From Kocuria sp. cx-455 (lineage in GTDB: Bacteria; Actinomycetota; Actinomycetes; Actinomycetales; Micrococcaceae), in NCBI RefSeq assembly GCF_014698015.1, contig NZ_JACXBS010000005.1, positions 1-64,000 of the forward strand: a stretch of 64,000 bases of DNA, in the 5' to 3' direction. The translations under genes were made by a program, and so were the position numbers. The notes beneath the pieces are model-generated. The model saw only the letters and a list, made by a program, of their open reading frames with translations, was not told the DNA's origin and did not search any database. Every line of letters starts with the position of its first letter. Position 1 is the stretch's first letter. This document shows, piece by piece, positions 8,143-18,227 of this stretch.

Positions 8143-9812
8143 TGTCATCTACTACTGATTACGAGTATCGGCCCCGCACCAGTTCCGGGCGGATCGCCAA
8201 CTTCGTGGACACCCGAGCGGGGGTGTCCCCCATGGTCAAGGAATTCGGTCGCAAGATCTTCCCCGACCACTGGACCTTTATGTTCGGTGAGGTGGCGCTG
8301 TACAGCTTCGTCATCCTCCTGCTGTCGGGCACGTTCCTCGCGTTCTGGTTCGACCCCACCATGACCTCCCTGGAGTACGACGGCAGTTACGTGCCCATGC
8401 AGGGAGTGGAAATGTCCGGCGCATACGCCTCCACCCTGCACATCTCGTTCGATATCCGTGGTGGTCTGTTCCTGCGTCAGCTCCACCACTGGTCGGCCCT
8501 GATGTTCGTCATGGCCCTTTCCGTGCACATGCTCCGCGTGTTTTTCACCGGCGCATTCCGCCGCCCGCGTGAGCTCAACTGGGTTGTTGGCTGTGTGCTG
8601 TTCCTCCTGGCCATTGTGGCCGGCTTCTCCGGCTACTCCCTCCCGGACGATGTTCTCTCCGGTAACGGTCTGCGCATCGCGGATGCCATGCTGAAGGCAA
8701 TCCCCGTGGTCGGTACCTACATGTCGATGTTCATGTTCGGTGGCGAATTCCCCGGTCTGGCCATCATTGGCCGGTTGTACATCGCACACGTGTTGATCAT
8801 CCCCGCGTTGATTCTGGTGATGATTGTGGTTCACCTCTTCATGGTGGTCGTCCACAAGCACACCCAGTACCCCGGCCCCGGCCGCACCGAGAACAACGTG
8901 GTCGGTTTCCCCGTGGGCCCGGTCTACGCAGCAAAGGCCGGCGGTTTCTTCTTCATTGTGTTCGGTCTCCTGGCCACCTTGGCGGCGACCACCACGATCA
9001 ACGCCGTGTGGAACTACGGACCGTACGACCCGTCCCCCGTGCAGGCCGGTTCGCAGCCCGACTTCTACATGGGCTTCCCGGACGGCGCACTACGCCTGAT
9101 GCCCGGTTCGTGGCCGTTCTCATGGGAGGTCTCGATATTCGGTTGGGCAGTGCCGCTCGCCATTCTGCTGCCGCTGCTCCCCATTGGTCTGCTGTTCGTG
9201 GCGATGTTTGCTTACCCGTGGATCGAGCGCTGGGTGACCAAGGACAACCGTGTGCACAACGTGCTGGACCGCCCGCGTAACGCCCCGTTCCGTACCGGAA
9301 TCGGTGCCGCCGCCGTCGCGTTCTACGCAGTCCAGATGATGGCAGCCAGCTCCGACCTCATCGCCACCCACTTCCACGTGGGCCTGAACGATGTCACGTA
9401 TTGGCTGCGCGCCGCGTACTTCCTGGGGCCGATCCTGGCCTTCATCATTGCTCGTCGCATGTGCCTTGCACTGCAGCGCAAGGACCGGGAGATCGTCCTG
9501 CATGGCCGCGAGTCGGGCCGGATCCAGGCGCTCCCGCACGGCGAGTTCGTGGAGGTCCACGAACCGCTGGACGAGTACAAGCGTTACCGCCTCGTGAACT
9601 TCGAAGACATGGAAGTTCAGCCCGCCCGTGCCAACGCGAAGGGCAAGGTCTCCGGAACCGAGAAGCTTCGCGGTCGTCTGAGCAGCTGGTACTTCGAGGA
9701 CCGAGTTGCGCCCGTGACTCCCAAGGAGCTCGATGCAGCACACGGCCACCACGAGGACCACACTCGCGAGGTCGTCGGCGCAGGGTCCCACCAGGCCCAG
9801 CTCGACAAGTAA
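8142..9812 (+). CDS. qcrB: Cytochrome b subunit of the bc1 complex
   Basis: This 556-residue cytochrome b carries the low- and high-potential b hemes and both quinone sites. Histidine ligands sit in the helices containing QLHHWSALMFVMALSVHMLRV and, later, YIAHVLIIPALILVMIVVHLFMVVVHKH. Further helices run to about residue 440. A hydrophilic C-terminal tail of about 110 residues (KDREIVLHGRESGRIQALP onward) is characteristic of actinobacterial QcrB. It is the last gene of ctaE-qcrCAB and is followed at once by a strong terminator. Confidence 0.96.
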   Translation: MSSTTDYEYRPRTSSGRIANFVDTRAGVSPMVKEFGRKIFPDHWTFMFGEVALYSFVILLLSGTFLAFWFDPTMTSLEYDGSYVPMQGVEMSGAYASTLHISFDIRGGLFLRQLHHWSALMFVMALSVHMLRVFFTGAFRRPRELNWVVGCVLFLLAIVAGFSGYSLPDDVLSGNGLRIADAMLKAIPVVGTYMSMFMFGGEFPGLAIIGRLYIAHVLIIPALILVMIVVHLFMVVVHKHTQYPGPGRTENNVVGFPVGPVYAAKAGGFFFIVFGLLATLAATTTINAVWNYGPYDPSPVQAGSQPDFYMGFPDGALRLMPGSWPFSWEVSIFGWAVPLAILLPLLPIGLLFVAMFAYPWIERWVTKDNRVHNVLDRPRNAPFRTGIGAAAVAFYAVQMMAASSDLIATHFHVGLNDVTYWLRAAYFLGPILAFIIARRMCLALQRKDREIVLHGRESGRIQALPHGEFVEVHEPLDEYKRYRLVNFEDMEVQPARANAKGKVSGTEKLRGRLSSWYFEDRVAPVTPKELDAAHGHHEDHTREVVGAGSHQAQLDK

Positions 9813-9841
9813 GTTCGGTGGTCGCCTAGACCGCCCGTAGA

Positions 9842-9871
9842 GATGCCCCCGAGGTGAACCTCGGGGGCATC
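9842..9871 (+). terminator. Rho-independent terminator after qcrB
   Basis: A perfect 13-bp stem, GATGCCCCCGAGG with CCTCGGGGGCATC, closes a TGAA tetraloop, 29 bp after the qcrB stop. TCCGTCTTTCC follows. Confidence 0.85.
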
Positions 9872-9915
9872 TCCGTCTTTCCACTCCCCCGTCCGCCGCC
9901 AAGGACGCGCGGATA

Positions 9916-10597
9916 TCGTGGACGAGGCGAACACGGACGTCTTATCGAATCATTCATCTGGTGCCGCTCAGGACCCATGCTGATCGAGACCTTGCGGCGG
10001 GAGCGGAAGTGGTCGGCCCGACGTATCCACCACCACCTGCTCGGCCTCGGCCGCCAGGCACACCTACGCAACGTGGGCCGGTGGCTGCACCGACTAGATA
10101 TCTCGAGGCTGCGTAATCTCATCCCGGCCGGCGAGGACCCGCGACGCCCACCCCGGCGAGCCCCGGCCGCCTCGCCTCTCGCCTTTGGTGCATCTGAATG
10201 TGAAGAAGGTCGGGCGGATCCCCGACGACGGCGGCTGGGCCCCCACGGCCGCGGCAGCGCCCGAGCATTGAAGTCCAAGCACGGGCCTGGGGCGATTGTC
10301 GGCTATACCTGCCTGCACAGCGCTGTGGACGGCCTCTCCCGAATGGCCTACACCGAAGCCCTTGACAATGTGGAAACCGTCGCCGGTCGGCATCAGCGCC
10401 TTCACCCCTACACGCCCCGGCGCAATGAGAAGGTCGAGCGGTGCAGTCATTTGTTAGTCCATGACGTGCTCTACGCCCGCCCCTACCCTGTGGATTCGCA
10501 CCTGCGCCCACGGAGAAGCCGAAGCAGCCATGCAGGAGCACTCTCGGGGGCGCACTATGAACGCATGCGAGCCCACGGTAAAAGGCCCAGCGCCTAG
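9916..10597 (+). pseudogene. Decayed IS481-type transposase
   Basis: Three blocks recall IS481 transposases. First, a helix-turn-helix region RERKWSARRIHHHLLG followed by VGRWLHRLDISRLR. Second, HLNVKKVGRIPDDGGW in another frame, with GYTCLHSAVDGLSRMAYTEAL. Third, the C-terminal LHPYTPRRNEKVER and VLYARPYP. The gene is broken by frame changes near 10180 and 10210 and again near 10500. The segment holding the second catalytic Asp (TDNG region) is deleted, the first catalytic Asp appears replaced by Asn (LVHLN), and the N terminus is missing. It cannot make an active enzyme. The remnant separates ctaE-qcrCAB from ctaCDF. Confidence 0.8.
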
Positions 10598-11078
10598 CCC
10601 TGATCGCCCTGGGTCGGTGCCAACGCGATGTCATTTAAAGCATGTTCCTCGTCGGCACCTTTCACGCCACCAAAACCCCTCCGTGCCTCGAGGAAAAACG
10701 GTCCCCTCCGGGGCCGCCACATGACGGCTAAGAAGTCCACGGCGGCGCAGCCGCCCGGCAGTGCAGGGCGCCAATTCGGCGTAACCGCACCGCCCTCAAA
10801 TTCGGCGGCTACCTGGCGACCTCACCGGAACATCAACGGGTGGGTGTGGCTTACCCGCGGATTGTGGATCAGCATGCGCTGATCACGCCACACCGGGCCC
10901 TCTGAGGCCGTAAGGAGCACATCGTGGACTAATCCCGCTCATGAGACCGTCTAAGCCCTCATACGCGACATATGGGGGCACCCCGGGTGGCCTGTCCGTC
11001 GCGATTGGCGCGTGGATGTCGAGGCCAAGTCGAGTTCGCCACGGTGGGACAACAAGAGTTCCACGTCTTGAGCACGAA
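10598..11078. other. Intergenic remnant, no recognisable gene
   Basis: Nothing here resembles a known protein or RNA. One short open frame (10628-10882, plus strand) has no ribosome binding site and no family resemblance. Weak GC hairpins occur, for example GGTCCCC pairing with GGGGCC near 10700. The stretch is probably debris from insertion and decay around the IS481 remnant. Confidence 0.5.
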
Positions 11079-11116
11079 GAAGCCCTCCTCGTGTCGGGTG
11101 ACACGAGGAGGGCTTC
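11079..11116 (-). terminator. Terminator of the ctaCDF operon
   Basis: A perfect 17-bp stem (GAAGCCCTCCTCGTGTC with its complement) encloses a 4-base loop, 22 bp beyond the ctaF stop. On the minus strand it is followed by TTCGTGC. Confidence 0.85.
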
Positions 11117-11138
11117 GTCAGAGAACAGAACGTCTACA

Positions 11139-11543
11139 TCAGTGTGCGTGTTCCCCGCGGGAGTGCTCGAAGATGAGCCCGACCAGACCCAGGATGATGA
11201 CCGGCACTGCCAGGCCGATAATCCACCAACCAACCGCCAGAGCGGTCACGAAGATAGCGCATCCGATACCCAGCAGCAACGGCCACCAGCTCCACGGGGA
11301 GAAGGCTCCGTAGTCACCGGACATCTCCACGATCTCGCCGTCTTCACGGTCCTCCGGCAGCATGGCACCGGTGGAACGATCCACGAGCCACAGGTAGACC
11401 GCGAGCATGAGGCTCATGGCAGCCACGGCCAACAGCGCGGGGAAACCGGCCAACTCTTGGAACCCGGTGAGGTACCCGTACACCATTCCCACGATCAGGC
11501 AGAAGACGGCCAAGAGGATGAAGGTTTTGACAGTAGTTTTCAT
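11139..11543 (-). CDS. ctaF: Cytochrome c oxidase subunit IV, actinobacterial type
   Basis: This 134-residue membrane protein is the accessory fourth subunit of the actinobacterial aa3 oxidase. It has four predicted helices: [41 protein letters not shown], a [20 protein letters not shown] helix and [20 protein letters not shown]. The short polar stretch between helices 2 and 3 and the conserved WSWWP segment fit the family. The ATG at 11543 has AAGGA upstream, and the gene overlaps the ctaD stop by 4 bp, so translation is probably coupled. It is the last gene of the ctaC-ctaD-ctaF operon. Confidence 0.93.
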   Translation of the reverse strand: MKTTVKTFILLAVFCLIVGMVYGYLTGFQELAGFPALLAVAAMSLMLAVYLWLVDRSTGAMLPEDREDGEIVEMSGDYGAFSPWSWWPLLLGIGCAIFVTALAVGWWIIGLAVPVIILGLVGLIFEHSRGEHAH

Positions 11544-13261
11544 CGACCGGTCCTTCCAGATCCGCCCACGATCGGCTGGTCTGCATCGAATTGCTGGCTG
11601 GAGAATGCCGCCAACTCCGGGTGGTGCAGGTCCAGGGCGGGACGCTCGGAGCGGATGCGGGGCAGGGAGGTGAAGTTGTGACGCGGGGGCGGGCACGAGG
11701 TGGCCCACTCCAAGGAGCCGCCGAAGCCCCACGGGTCGTCCACTTCTACCTTCTTGGCGTTACGGGCGGTGGTGTACACATTCCAGAAGAACGGGATCAT
11801 CGAGATACCGAGTAGGACCGCACCCCAGGTGGAGAACTGGTTCATCCAGGTGAAGCCGTCTTCCGGCATGTAGTCCGCGTAGCGGCGGGGCATACCGTCC
11901 ACGCCCAGCCAGTGCTGGATGAGGAAGGTCATGTGGAAACCGACGAACAGCAACCAGAAGTGGATCTTGCCGATGCGCTCGTTGAGCATCTTGCCGGTGA
12001 ACTTGGGCCACCAGAAGTAGAAGCCCGCGAACATACCGAACACGATGGTTCCGAAGATCACGTAGTGGAAGTGGGCCACCACGAAGTACGTATCGGAAAC
12101 GTGGAAGTCCAGCGGCGGGGTGGCCAGGATGATGCCGGTCAGTCCGCCGAACAGGAAGGTGAAGAGGAAGCCCAGGACCCACAGGATGGGTGTCTCGAAC
12201 GTGAGCGACCCTTGCCACATGGTGCCGATCCAGTTGAAGAACTTCACGCCGGTGGGCACCGCGATCATCATGGTCATGAACGAGAAGAACCCGAGAGCCA
12301 CGAAGCCGGTCACGTACATGTGGTGTGCCCACACGGTGACGGACAGGGCAGCAATGGCGATGGTCGCGAAGACCAGGCCCTTGTACCCGAAGATCGGCTT
12401 GCGGGAGAACACCGGGATGATCTCGGACACAATGCCGAAGAACGGCAGCGCAAGCACGTACACCTCGGGGTGTCCGAAGAACCAGAACAGGTGCTGCCAC
12501 AAGATGGCGCCACCGTTCTCCGGGTCGAACACGTGCCCGCCGAGTCGGCGGTCCATACCCAGGGCGAACAACGCGGATGCCAGCGGCGGGAAGATCATGA
12601 TGATCAGCAAAGCAGTGATCAGCGTGGTCCACGTGAAGATGGGCATGCGCCACATGGTCATACCCGGGGCACGCATGCACAGGATGGTGGTGATGAAATT
12701 GACGCCACCCATGATGGTGCCGAAGCCCTGGAGGCCCAGACCGAACACCCAAAGGTCTCCGCCAACTCCCGGACTGAACGTTGTGCTGTTCAGTGGCGCG
12801 TAAGCAAACCAACCGAAGGACGCCGCGCCCTGCGGGGTGACGAAGCCGGCCACGGCAATCAAGGAGCCGAAGAGGAAGAACCAGAACGCCAGGGCGTTCA
12901 GACGCGGAAACGCTACGTCGGGGGCGCCCAGCTGAAGCGGGACGATGACGTTGGCGAAACCAATGAATAGCGGAGTACCGAACATCAGCAACATGATGGT
13001 GCCGTGCATGGTGAACAGCTGGTTGTACTGTTCCTTGGTCTCCAGGATCTGCATGCCCGGATCAAAGAGCTCCGCGCGGATCAGCAGCGCCATGACGCCA
13101 CCGGCACAGAAGAAGACGAACGACGCGATCAGGTACATGTACCCGATGGTCTTGTGGTCCGTGGAGGTGAGCCAATTGACAATCACCTTGCCCTTGGACC
13201 GAGGCACAACACGGGGAGCGACCGTGGTCGCTTCGTCCCGCGAGTATTCGAGCGTAGACAT
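11540..13261 (-). CDS. ctaD: Cytochrome c oxidase subunit I
   Basis: This is the catalytic heme-copper subunit that reduces oxygen to water and pumps protons. The 573-residue, 12-helix protein shows the low-spin heme ligand in the [13 protein letters not shown] helix, the CuB / cross-linked Tyr motif [15 protein letters not shown], the HHMYVTG histidines, and the [10 protein letters not shown] helix carrying both heme a3 and heme a ligands. A hydrophilic tail of about 50 residues follows the last helix. It begins 10 bp after ctaC and overlaps ctaF by 4 bp. Confidence 0.97.
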   Translation of the reverse strand: MSTLEYSRDEATTVAPRVVPRSKGKVIVNWLTSTDHKTIGYMYLIASFVFFCAGGVMALLIRAELFDPGMQILETKEQYNQLFTMHGTIMLLMFGTPLFIGFANVIVPLQLGAPDVAFPRLNALAFWFFLFGSLIAVAGFVTPQGAASFGWFAYAPLNSTTFSPGVGGDLWVFGLGLQGFGTIMGGVNFITTILCMRAPGMTMWRMPIFTWTTLITALLIIMIFPPLASALFALGMDRRLGGHVFDPENGGAILWQHLFWFFGHPEVYVLALPFFGIVSEIIPVFSRKPIFGYKGLVFATIAIAALSVTVWAHHMYVTGFVALGFFSFMTMMIAVPTGVKFFNWIGTMWQGSLTFETPILWVLGFLFTFLFGGLTGIILATPPLDFHVSDTYFVVAHFHYVIFGTIVFGMFAGFYFWWPKFTGKMLNERIGKIHFWLLFVGFHMTFLIQHWLGVDGMPRRYADYMPEDGFTWMNQFSTWGAVLLGISMIPFFWNVYTTARNAKKVEVDDPWGFGGSLEWATSCPPPRHNFTSLPRIRSERPALDLHHPELAAFSSQQFDADQPIVGGSGRTGR

Positions 13262-13271
13262 TGCCTATCCC

Positions 13272-14135
13272 CTAGTTGTTGGACGTTTGGTTCAGGTTCG
13301 GGTTGCGGTTGTACTCCTCGCCGACGGAGCCAACGTTGCCCTCGTTGCGCAGCTGCTGCATTTGGGCGTCGTACTCTTCCTGGCTCACAACGGCAACGTT
13401 GAAGAGCATCTCGGAATGGAACTCACCGCACAGCTCGGCGCACTTGCCGGCGAAGACGCCCTCGCGGCCAGTGGTGAAGCTCATGTAGTTGGTGCGCTCC
13501 GGGAACATGTCGATCTTCTCGAGGAAGGCCGGAACCCAGAACGAGTGGATGACGTCACGGGACTTGATTTCGAGTTCGACCTGGCTGTCCACCGGGAGGT
13601 ACAGGGTGGGCAGAGTTTCCTCCACACCCTCCTCACCGGTCAGGTGTGCCTGAACGCCCTGGTAGTAGACATCGTCGTCAAGGTAGTTGAAGTCCCAGGC
13701 CCACTGCTTGCCGTACACCTGGACGGTGACGTCCGGGTTGTCGTGCCGTGCCGTGATGGCCGTCTGTGCCCGCTCCGAGAAGAAGAACAGGGACACGATC
13801 ATGGCGATCGGCACAATCGTGTAAAAGACCTCAAGCGGTGCGTGGTAGGCCAATTGACGGGGGTAGCCGGTCTCGTTCTTACGACGGCGGTAAGCGATCA
13901 TGCACCACAGCATGAGACCCCAGGTCACCAGGCCTACGGACAGCGCCGCTACCCACGAACCGATCCACAGATCCATGATGTGGTCCGCGTTGTCGGTGGT
14001 GCCACGCTGGGTGGGCAAGAAGCCCACCTTGGCTTGTTCTGAGCAAGCAGTGAGCGTGGTCGCAGCCAGGACTGCCACTGCCGAGGCCTTGAGCATCCGG
14101 CTTCGACGGCTGCCGGATCGAGTTTGCGAACTCAC
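13272..14135 (-). CDS. ctaC: Cytochrome c oxidase subunit II
   Basis: This subunit accepts electrons from QcrC at the binuclear CuA centre outside the membrane. The 287-residue precursor has a lipoprotein signal with lipobox LTAC (Cys31), two membrane helices (about 53-75 and 98-118) and a C-terminal cupredoxin domain. CuA ligands are in VIHSFWVPAF and CAELCGEFHSEM. Actinobacterial subunit II commonly carries such a lipobox and an inserted acidic loop before the CuA domain, here HLTGEEGVEETLP. It is the first gene of ctaCDF. Confidence 0.96.
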   Translation of the reverse strand: MSSQTRSGSRRSRMLKASAVAVLAATTLTACSEQAKVGFLPTQRGTTDNADHIMDLWIGSWVAALSVGLVTWGLMLWCMIAYRRRKNETGYPRQLAYHAPLEVFYTIVPIAMIVSLFFFSERAQTAITARHDNPDVTVQVYGKQWAWDFNYLDDDVYYQGVQAHLTGEEGVEETLPTLYLPVDSQVELEIKSRDVIHSFWVPAFLEKIDMFPERTNYMSFTTGREGVFAGKCAELCGEFHSEMLFNVAVVSQEEYDAQMQQLRNEGNVGSVGEEYNRNPNLNQTSNN

Positions 14136-14332
14136 AGACGGCCCTTCCTCTTCTTTGTGTCAGCTCCGTATCCGCCTGTGCAAGGCACAGGGCATACGTT
14201 GCCCGTTAATTGATCTCCCTAGAGAGCTTACCTCCCGGCTGGCGCTTCTGCTGACACTGTGTCACCGTGCCGTGTCGCCATAATGGGCGGACCGAGACAC
14301 CGTGTGGGCCATGCCGCCGATCTCACGAAAAA

Positions 14333-14372
14333 CGGGGTGAACCCTGCGCCGTGATGCGCTGGATTCACCCCG
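14333..14372 (-). terminator. Rho-independent terminator of erpA
   Basis: CGGGGTGAA pairs with TTCACCCCG around a 22-base loop, 21 bp beyond the erpA stop. On the minus strand a TTTTTCGTGAGA tract follows directly, the best U run in the window. Confidence 0.85.
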
Positions 14373-14393
14373 TCCCGCCGGGTATATGAGCCC

Positions 14394-14762
14394 TTAGTGG
14401 AAGGAATCTCCGCATGCGCAAGAGCCCTGCGCATTGGGGTTGTCAATGGAGAAACCCTGCTTGGAAATGCTGTCCTCGAAATCAACGGTGGAGCCGCTGA
14501 GATAGGGAACGCTCATCTTGTCCACGATGACCTCGACGCCGTCGAAGTCTCGGGTGTGATCACCGTCAAGGACGCGCTCGTCGAAGTAGAGCTGGTAGAT
14601 CAATCCGGAGCAGCCTCCGGGCTGAACTGCCACGCGCAGGCGCAGATCGGTGCGGCCCTCCTGGTTCAGGAGATCGCGGACTTTCTGGGCGGCGACGTCG
14701 GTCAGCAAGACCTCGTGGGTCGGAAGGTCCTGGGTGGTCTCGTTGTCGGTGGTGACGCTCAT
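14394..14762 (-). CDS. erpA: Iron-sulfur cluster insertion protein (HesB/IscA family)
   Basis: This A-type carrier delivers Fe-S clusters to apo-proteins. The 122-residue product has the three conserved cysteines: one in QPGGCSGLIYQLYF and two in the C-terminal GSCACGDSFH. It is almost identical in outline to actinobacterial ErpA, including the VDKMSVPYLSG segment. I chose the ATG at 14762 because relatives begin there. An ATG 17 codons upstream has a good GAAGG site, so a longer form is possible. The gene lies between the M20 peptidase and ctaC on the same strand, ending at a strong terminator; the 79-bp gap upstream suggests its own promoter. Confidence 0.93.
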   Translation of the reverse strand: MSVTTDNETTQDLPTHEVLLTDVAAQKVRDLLNQEGRTDLRLRVAVQPGGCSGLIYQLYFDERVLDGDHTRDFDGVEVIVDKMSVPYLSGSTVDFEDSISKQGFSIDNPNAQGSCACGDSFH

Positions 14763-14841
14763 GGTGCTCGCTTTCTGTCCAACCGGAGCGGTCCGCGGAA
14801 GCGAACCTTTCATTAACCTTCAAACGTTGCGGGAGCGGGAA

Positions 14842-16254
14842 TCATTCCTCGTTACGGCGGCCTTGTTCGGCCAGCGCCGCCAGGACGAGTGCTTCGGCCG
14901 TCACCGCGTGGAGGAAATCCCCGATGTGCAGTGACTCGTTGGCGCTGTGAGCCCGCGTATCCGGATCCTCGATACCAGTGATCAGGATCTGGGCATCAGG
15001 GTACGCCTCCGTGAGGGTTGCCGTAAACGGGATCGACCCGCCCATACCGGATTTCACGGCGGGGCGCCCCCACGCCTGCTCGAAGGCCCACAGGGCGATC
15101 TGGGAACTGAGGGCCTGCGTATCGGCACGGAATGCGGGGCCGGCCTCCTCAATGGAGAACTCGACGTGCGCGCCAAAGGGTGCATTCTCTTCGATGTGCT
15201 TGCGCAGGGCCTCCCCCGCGTCCTTGGGGTTCTGCCCCGGTGCGATCCGCAGGCTCAGCTTGGCTCGAACGGTCGATGCGATCGTGTTCGACGCCGTATC
15301 CACATCAGTCACGTCGATACCCGTGACGGACAGCGCGGGCTTGGTCCACAGGCGTGAGGCGATCGAACCCGTTCCCGCCAGCTGCACGCCGTCGAGCACG
15401 CCGGCGTCCGCGCGGAACCGGTCTTCCTGATAGTCGACATCCACGTCGTCCTCGGAGAGCAGACCCGCCACCGCGACCTCACCGCGGTCGTCGTGGAACG
15501 TGGCGATCAGGCGGGACAGCAACGTGGGGGCATCCAGTACCGGGCCGCCGTACATTCCGGAGTGCACCGAGTGGTCCAACACGGACAACTCGACAATGCC
15601 GCCAACCACACCGCGCAGGCTCGTGGTGAGGGCGGGAACTCCCACTTCCCAGTTGGCCGAGTCGGCGATCACGATCACGTCCGCGGCGAGCTGCTTACGG
15701 TACTGGGCGAGAAACGCTTCAAAACCGGGTGAGCCGGCCTCTTCCTCGCCCTCGATGAACACCGTGACACCCAGGGATGGTTCCGCACCCCAGCGTTCGA
15801 AAAAGGCGCGAAGCGCTCCAATGTGCGCCATGACACCCGCCTTGTCGTCAGCGGCGCCACGGCCCCACAGCCGTCCGTCCTTTTCGACCGCTTCGAAAGG
15901 TTCCGTGTTCCACAGCTCGCGTTTGCCCGGGGGCTGAACGTCGTGATGGGCGTACAGGAGGATGGTGGGAAAACCCTCGGCCGCAGCCTTCCGAGCAACG
16001 ACCGCCGGATGGCCGGGCTGATCATCTTGTTCGACTCGCAAGATGTCCACGCTGTCGAAAGGCAGCTCTGCGAGCAGGTTCTTGACGGCCTCGGCGCTGC
16101 GCTCCAGCTCTTGGGGATCAAAGGATTCCCAAGCCACCCCGGGGATGGCCACGAGCTCGCAGAGCTCCCCCAGAATTTGTTCTCGCGATCCGGTCACGGT
16201 CGCCCGCAACGCTTCGATGGTGTCCTGTTCCAGTGGAGTGAACTCGGTACTCAT
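14842..16254 (-). CDS. M20-family metallodipeptidase
   Basis: This 470-residue dinuclear zinc peptidase of the M20 (CNDP/PepV-like) group probably cleaves dipeptides in the cytosol. The zinc-site motifs are in order: the YAHHDVQP metal-binding His and its Asp, the GRGAADDKAG bridging Asp, the catalytic IEGEEEAGS pair, and a late HSANE metal-binding His. A lid/dimerisation domain is inserted in the middle (about 195-330, beginning near TSLRGVVGG). The start MSTEF at 16254 is preferred over an ATG three codons earlier. A TAGTGT hexamer ends 7 bp before it, so the transcript may be leaderless. No substrate can be deduced. Confidence 0.9.
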   Translation of the reverse strand: MSTEFTPLEQDTIEALRATVTGSREQILGELCELVAIPGVAWESFDPQELERSAEAVKNLLAELPFDSVDILRVEQDDQPGHPAVVARKAAAEGFPTILLYAHHDVQPPGKRELWNTEPFEAVEKDGRLWGRGAADDKAGVMAHIGALRAFFERWGAEPSLGVTVFIEGEEEAGSPGFEAFLAQYRKQLAADVIVIADSANWEVGVPALTTSLRGVVGGIVELSVLDHSVHSGMYGGPVLDAPTLLSRLIATFHDDRGEVAVAGLLSEDDVDVDYQEDRFRADAGVLDGVQLAGTGSIASRLWTKPALSVTGIDVTDVDTASNTIASTVRAKLSLRIAPGQNPKDAGEALRKHIEENAPFGAHVEFSIEEAGPAFRADTQALSSQIALWAFEQAWGRPAVKSGMGGSIPFTATLTEAYPDAQILITGIEDPDTRAHSANESLHIGDFLHAVTAEALVLAALAEQGRRNEE

Positions 16255-16339
16255 GAGCCCCACACTATCGCCGCGTCACCCTTACCCGCCGAAAAGGCCA
16301 CGATGCCGGTTCTGGCGAGGACTCCGCTATCCTGGATCG

Positions 16340-16936
16340 GTGTTTGGACGCAAGAAAGCAGATGAATCAACGGGCTCCACGGCCGTAGGCGCCTCGAGCG
16401 AGCCGGCAGAGACCGCGCCGGTCGTTGGTGGCAAGGGCCGCCCGACCCCCAGCCGTAAGGAACAGGAGGCCGCCCGCAGGCGTCCCCTGGTCCCCGCGGA
16501 CCGCAAGATCGCCAAGGCGGAATCCCGGCAGGTGGAGCGGGAACGCCGCGCCGTGGCCCAGGCAGGTATGGCCGCCGGTGACGAGCGCTACCTCGGCCCC
16601 CGCGACCGCGGCCCTCAGCGCCGTTTCGCCCGCGACTGGATCGACTCCCGATTCAACATCGGCGAATTCGTCCTGATCTTCCTGATCCTCATGCTGTTCA
16701 TCCTGTTCCTGCCCAACCAGGCGATCGGGCTGACGTTCATCTGGATCATGTACGGCTACATTGCCCTGTGCGTGATTGACGCGTTCATCACGACCACGCG
16801 CATGACGTCCGCGATGCGCCGCAAATTCGGGGACATTCAACGTGGCACCCGCTGGTACGCGGCGATGCGCACCTTTACCATTCGGCGACTTCGCCTGCCC
16901 AAGCCGCAGGTTCGCCGGGGGGAACGCCCGGCGTAG
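16340..16936 (+). CDS. DUF3043 family membrane protein
   Basis: This 198-residue actinobacterial protein of unknown function has a long charged N-terminal half (about 1-100) rich in Arg, Lys and Glu, with the family hallmark GKGRPTPSRKEQEAARRRPL and RRFARDWIDSRFNIGEF segments. Two closely spaced membrane helices follow (about 105-125 and 130-150), then a basic tail. The GTG at 16340 starts 6 bp after TATCCT and has no Shine-Dalgarno site, which again suggests a leaderless transcript. It is divergent from the M20 peptidase and convergent with pyrD. Confidence 0.85.
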   Translation: MFGRKKADESTGSTAVGASSEPAETAPVVGGKGRPTPSRKEQEAARRRPLVPADRKIAKAESRQVERERRAVAQAGMAAGDERYLGPRDRGPQRRFARDWIDSRFNIGEFVLIFLILMLFILFLPNQAIGLTFIWIMYGYIALCVIDAFITTTRMTSAMRRKFGDIQRGTRWYAAMRTFTIRRLRLPKPQVRRGERPA

Positions 16937-16960
16937 GTTCCGACCTTGTCATCTGCGATA

Positions 16961-17000
16961 GCACAGGGGACCCGCACCGGTCGGTGCGGGTCCCCTGTGC
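16961..17000. terminator. Bidirectional terminator between DUF3043 gene and pyrD
   Basis: An 18-bp perfect stem starts GCACAGGGGACCCGCACC, with a GGTC loop and its exact complement after it. It lies between convergent stop codons. U runs are weak on both sides. Confidence 0.75.
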
Positions 17001-17040
17001 ATGGCGACGTGCTCGGCGCCCGGGAGTCAATGCGCGCTCG

Positions 17041-18135
17041 TTAGTTACGAACGCGTCGAGCCGCTTTTTTGAGCCCTCGGTTGATTCTCGCCGCCCAGAA
17101 CGGGCCTTCGTACAGGAACGCGGTGTACCCCTGCACGAGATCCGCGCCGGCGTCGAGGCGCTCGATCACGTCCTCGGGGGTGGTCACCCCGCCCACGGAA
17201 ATCAGGGTCAAACGTTCACCCGCGTGCTGGCGCAGCAGCTTCAGAACTTCCAGCGAACGACGCCGCACCGGGCGCCCGGACAGCCCGCCCGCACCACACG
17301 CGGTGACCTCGTCCTCCGTGCTGCGCAGGCCCAGGCCCTCACGAGCAATGGTCGTGTTGGTGGCGACAATGCCGTCCAATCCCAGATCCAGGGCCAGCTG
17401 AGCGACCGCCCGCACGTCATCATCGGCCAGGTCCGGCGCAATTTTCACCAGTAGAGGGACATGCCGCCCCGTGACGGTATCGGCTTCTTGTCGCACAGCG
17501 CCGAGCAAGGGTCGCAGTGACTCCAGCTCCTGCAGCTGCCGCAGCCCCGGGGTGTTGGGTGAGGACACGTTGACCACCAGGTAGTCCGCGTAGGGGGCGA
17601 GGGCTCGGGTGCTGGTGACGTAATCCCCCACCGCGCGATCGAGGTCGACCGCCTTGGTCTTGCCGATGTTCACACCCACGACGGGTCGCTCGAGTCCGGT
17701 CTTGAGGGCCCGCTCCGTCAGAGATTGCAGGGCCGCGGCCACGCGCGGAGCCACCGCCGCCGCGCCGTCGTTGTTGAATCCCATCCGGTTGATCACCGCT
17801 CGGTCCTTGATCAACCGAAATAGGCGGGGTTTGGGGTTGCCGGGCTGCGGCTGACCGGTCACGGTCCCGATTTCCACGTGACCGAATCCGAGATCCGTGA
17901 GCGCGTGGGTTCCCGTGGCGCCCTTGTCGAACCCCGCCGCAAGTCCGAAGGCCGAGGGGAAACGAAGTCCCATGACCTCCACTGCACTACCGGGATCGGG
18001 GCGGGTGACCTTACTCAGCACGGATCCAAGTCCGCTACGGTGCAGCGCCTTGATACCGGCGAATCCGAGGGTGTGGGCGAGTTCCGCGTCCATCCAGGAG
18101 AACGCGATTTTGAAGAACGTGGGATACAAGCGCAT
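17041..18135 (-). CDS. pyrD: Dihydroorotate dehydrogenase (class 2, quinone-linked)
   Basis: The enzyme oxidises dihydroorotate to orotate with FMN and passes electrons to the quinone pool. The 364-residue protein has the class 2 N-terminal membrane-associating helical segment ([19 protein letters not shown]) before the barrel. FMN and substrate motifs include [20 protein letters not shown], the catalytic-Ser region [14 protein letters not shown] and VATNTTI. The start MRLYPTFFK at 18135 matches relatives. It is separate from the other pyrimidine genes in the window (pyrF, carAB, pyrC at 56676-64000). Confidence 0.95.
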   Translation of the reverse strand: MRLYPTFFKIAFSWMDAELAHTLGFAGIKALHRSGLGSVLSKVTRPDPGSAVEVMGLRFPSAFGLAAGFDKGATGTHALTDLGFGHVEIGTVTGQPQPGNPKPRLFRLIKDRAVINRMGFNNDGAAAVAPRVAAALQSLTERALKTGLERPVVGVNIGKTKAVDLDRAVGDYVTSTRALAPYADYLVVNVSSPNTPGLRQLQELESLRPLLGAVRQEADTVTGRHVPLLVKIAPDLADDDVRAVAQLALDLGLDGIVATNTTIAREGLGLRSTEDEVTACGAGGLSGRPVRRRSLEVLKLLRQHAGERLTLISVGGVTTPEDVIERLDAGADLVQGYTAFLYEGPFWAARINRGLKKAARRVRN

Positions 18136-18227
18136 GACGCCAGTTTTGCACACGACATCACCGCGCGATCGTCCAAACCCACCCGCCCGAATCATTCAAG
18201 TTTAAGTTGCGAGTTACAGCACAAGTC

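Noticed and set aside
10628..11681. Short and medium frames around the IS481 remnant and opposite ctaF
   Set aside because: No motifs or start signals; the larger one is the antisense shadow of ctaF and its terminator.
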